From an uncultured Slackia sp. (GTDB taxonomy: Bacteria > Actinomycetota > Coriobacteriia > Coriobacteriales > Eggerthellaceae): 6,398 bases of DNA. Position 1 is the stretch's first letter; each line of letters opens with the position of its first letter. A program made the position numbers and the translations under genes. Below, in pieces: positions 5,492 to 6,398 of the stretch. The stretch lies in NCBI GenBank assembly GCA_934646845.1, contig CAKUEV010000113.1, positions 1-6,398 of the forward strand. Direction: 5' to 3'. The notes beneath the pieces are model-generated. The model saw nothing but the letters and a program-made list of their open reading frames with translations, was not told the origin of the DNA and made no database searches.

Positions 5492-6398
5492 ATGGCAGAT
5501 AAACTCTTGGAAAGCAGCGCCATTAGCGCGTTTTGCTCGAGCGTGGCAACCATGCTCGCTGCAGGCGTGCAAACCGATGAAGCGGTGCACATGCTTTCGG
5601 AAAATCGCGCGGAATCACAGTTCAAGCGTGTATGCGACAAGGTATATTCGCACCTGGTAGCCGGCGAAACCCTTTCGGAATCGATGCGGGCGACGGAAGC
5701 ATTTCCCGCCTATGCCGTTGAGATGGTGCGCGTGGGCGAGGCGTCAGGCCGCACCGAGCGAGTGCTGCGCAGCCTTGGCTCGTATTACGACAGCGAGCGT
5801 CGGTCGTTCGCGAAGCTGCAAAACGCAGTTGGCTATCCGGCGGCGCTTTTGTGCGTAATGAGCATCATCTTGGCATTCGCCGTCATTTGGATTTTGCCCA
5901 TCTTCTCGAAAACCTACGACAATATCGCGGGTTCGCTGACAAGCGGGTCGTTTTCGATGGTGGGCGTTTCGGTCGCCATTGGCTGGGTCGCGCTTATCGT
6001 GGTGCTTATAGCCACCATTGCCGCACTCGTTTTATGGGGGCTTTCGCATAACGAAAGCGGGCGCATGCGCGTGGCGAAGCTGTTCGAGAAAATCCCCGCA
6101 ACGCGCCAAGCCATGTATCAAATAGCCTTGTCACGCTTCACCAACGCGCTTGCGGCGTTCGTCGCGAGCGGCGTGCAGGAAGAAGAGGCGCTGCGCCAAG
6201 CCATTGCAACGGTCGACCATGAGGCGCTTACGCCGAAACTGCAGGCCACGCTCACGAGCATGACCGACTTGGACAACCCGCGCAGCTTAGGCCAGGCCAT
6301 TGTGGAAAACGAAGTGTTCGAGCCCGTATACGGCCGCATGCTTTTGGTATACACGCGCTCGGGTTCCACCGACGAGGTTCTGCGCAACCTTTCCGACA
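5492..6398 (+). CDS. Type II secretion F / PilC-family membrane platform protein, 3' truncated by window
   Basis: 302 codons are visible and the frame is still open at the edge. Residues of about 8-136 are a first T2SSF domain, with the family's helical cytoplasmic part (FCSSVATMLAAGVQTDEAV) and its VGEASGRTERVLRSLGSYY signature at 81-99. Two membrane segments follow, at about 114-137 (YPAALLCVMSIILAFAVIWILPIF) and 157-184. A second T2SSF domain opens at about 197 (FEKIPATRQAMYQIALSRF) and reaches a degenerate version of the signature (YTRSGSTDEVLRNLSD). Two domains point to GspF/PilC/ComGB rather than single-domain TadC. Such proteins form the inner-membrane platform on which the assembly ATPase drives pilus or pseudopilus growth. 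No ATPase or pilin gene lies upstream in the window; partners are expected to the right. A weak TGgGACAAT extended -10 at 5451-5459 could give it its own promoter. Confidence 0.88.
   Translation, partial: MADKLLESSAISAFCSSVATMLAAGVQTDEAVHMLSENRAESQFKRVCDKVYSHLVAGETLSESMRATEAFPAYAVEMVRVGEASGRTERVLRSLGSYYDSERRSFAKLQNAVGYPAALLCVMSIILAFAVIWILPIFSKTYDNIAGSLTSGSFSMVGVSVAIGWVALIVVLIATIAALVLWGLSHNESGRMRVAKLFEKIPATRQAMYQIALSRFTNALAAFVASGVQEEEALRQAIATVDHEALTPKLQATLTSMTDLDNPRSLGQAIVENEVFEPVYGRMLLVYTRSGSTDEVLRNLSD

Noticed and set aside
5306..6387. Minus-strand ORFs (5306-5590, 5914-6114, 6118-6387) and a plus ORF at 5851-6051
   Set aside because: All are out-of-frame shadows of the T2SSF gene, whose domain signatures and strong GAGGAG ribosome site establish the real frame.

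Overview
The window looks like gut-type Gram-positive DNA, most plausibly from a GC-rich actinobacterium of the Coriobacteriia/Eggerthellaceae kind. This is inference. It rests on the GC-rich codon use of the right-hand genes, a very large repeat-built surface protein with MBG and MucBP-like modules, a lipoprotein signal peptide, and a lipoprotein gene whose start codon has no Shine-Dalgarno site and sits just behind a -10-like box (leaderless transcripts are common in Actinobacteria). No 16S rRNA, tRNA or other taxonomic marker is present.

Layout. Bases 1-4020 (minus strand) are one uninterrupted reading frame of 1340 codons, the N-terminal part of a giant secreted surface protein whose C-terminus lies beyond base 1. 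In order it carries: signal peptide; Ala/Ser/Gln-rich linker; small beta domain; second Asn/Ser/Ala-rich linker; Ig/PKD-like domain; BIG2 domain; a module seen in other surface proteins but unnamed here; two MucBP-like repeats; and a run of MBG-type 'YDG' repeats cut by the window edge. Bases 4021-4441 are a divergent intergenic region, AT-rich in its adhesin-proximal half. It holds promoter-like elements for both flanking genes, short direct repeats in 12-bp steps, a 14-bp inverted repeat and a terminator-like hairpin reading leftwards. Bases 4442-5404 (plus) encode a transglutaminase-like lipoprotein with a Cys-His-Asp triad. After an 87-bp gap, 5492-6398 (plus) encode a GspF/PilC-type inner-membrane protein (two T2SSF domains) that runs off the right edge.

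How they fit together. All three products act at or outside the cytoplasmic membrane: an adhesin-like surface protein, a membrane-anchored thiol enzyme-like protein, and the platform protein of a type IV pilus/competence/type II secretion-like machine. The divergent arrangement of adhesin and transglutaminase-like lipoprotein makes shared regulation possible, but nothing in the sequence proves a functional link. The F-protein probably begins or belongs to a separate assembly-machine operon that continues to the right. I see no mobile element, CRISPR array, tRNA or rRNA, and no clearly new multi-gene system. The most unusual parts are the alternating repeat architecture of the surface protein and the densely patterned intergenic region.
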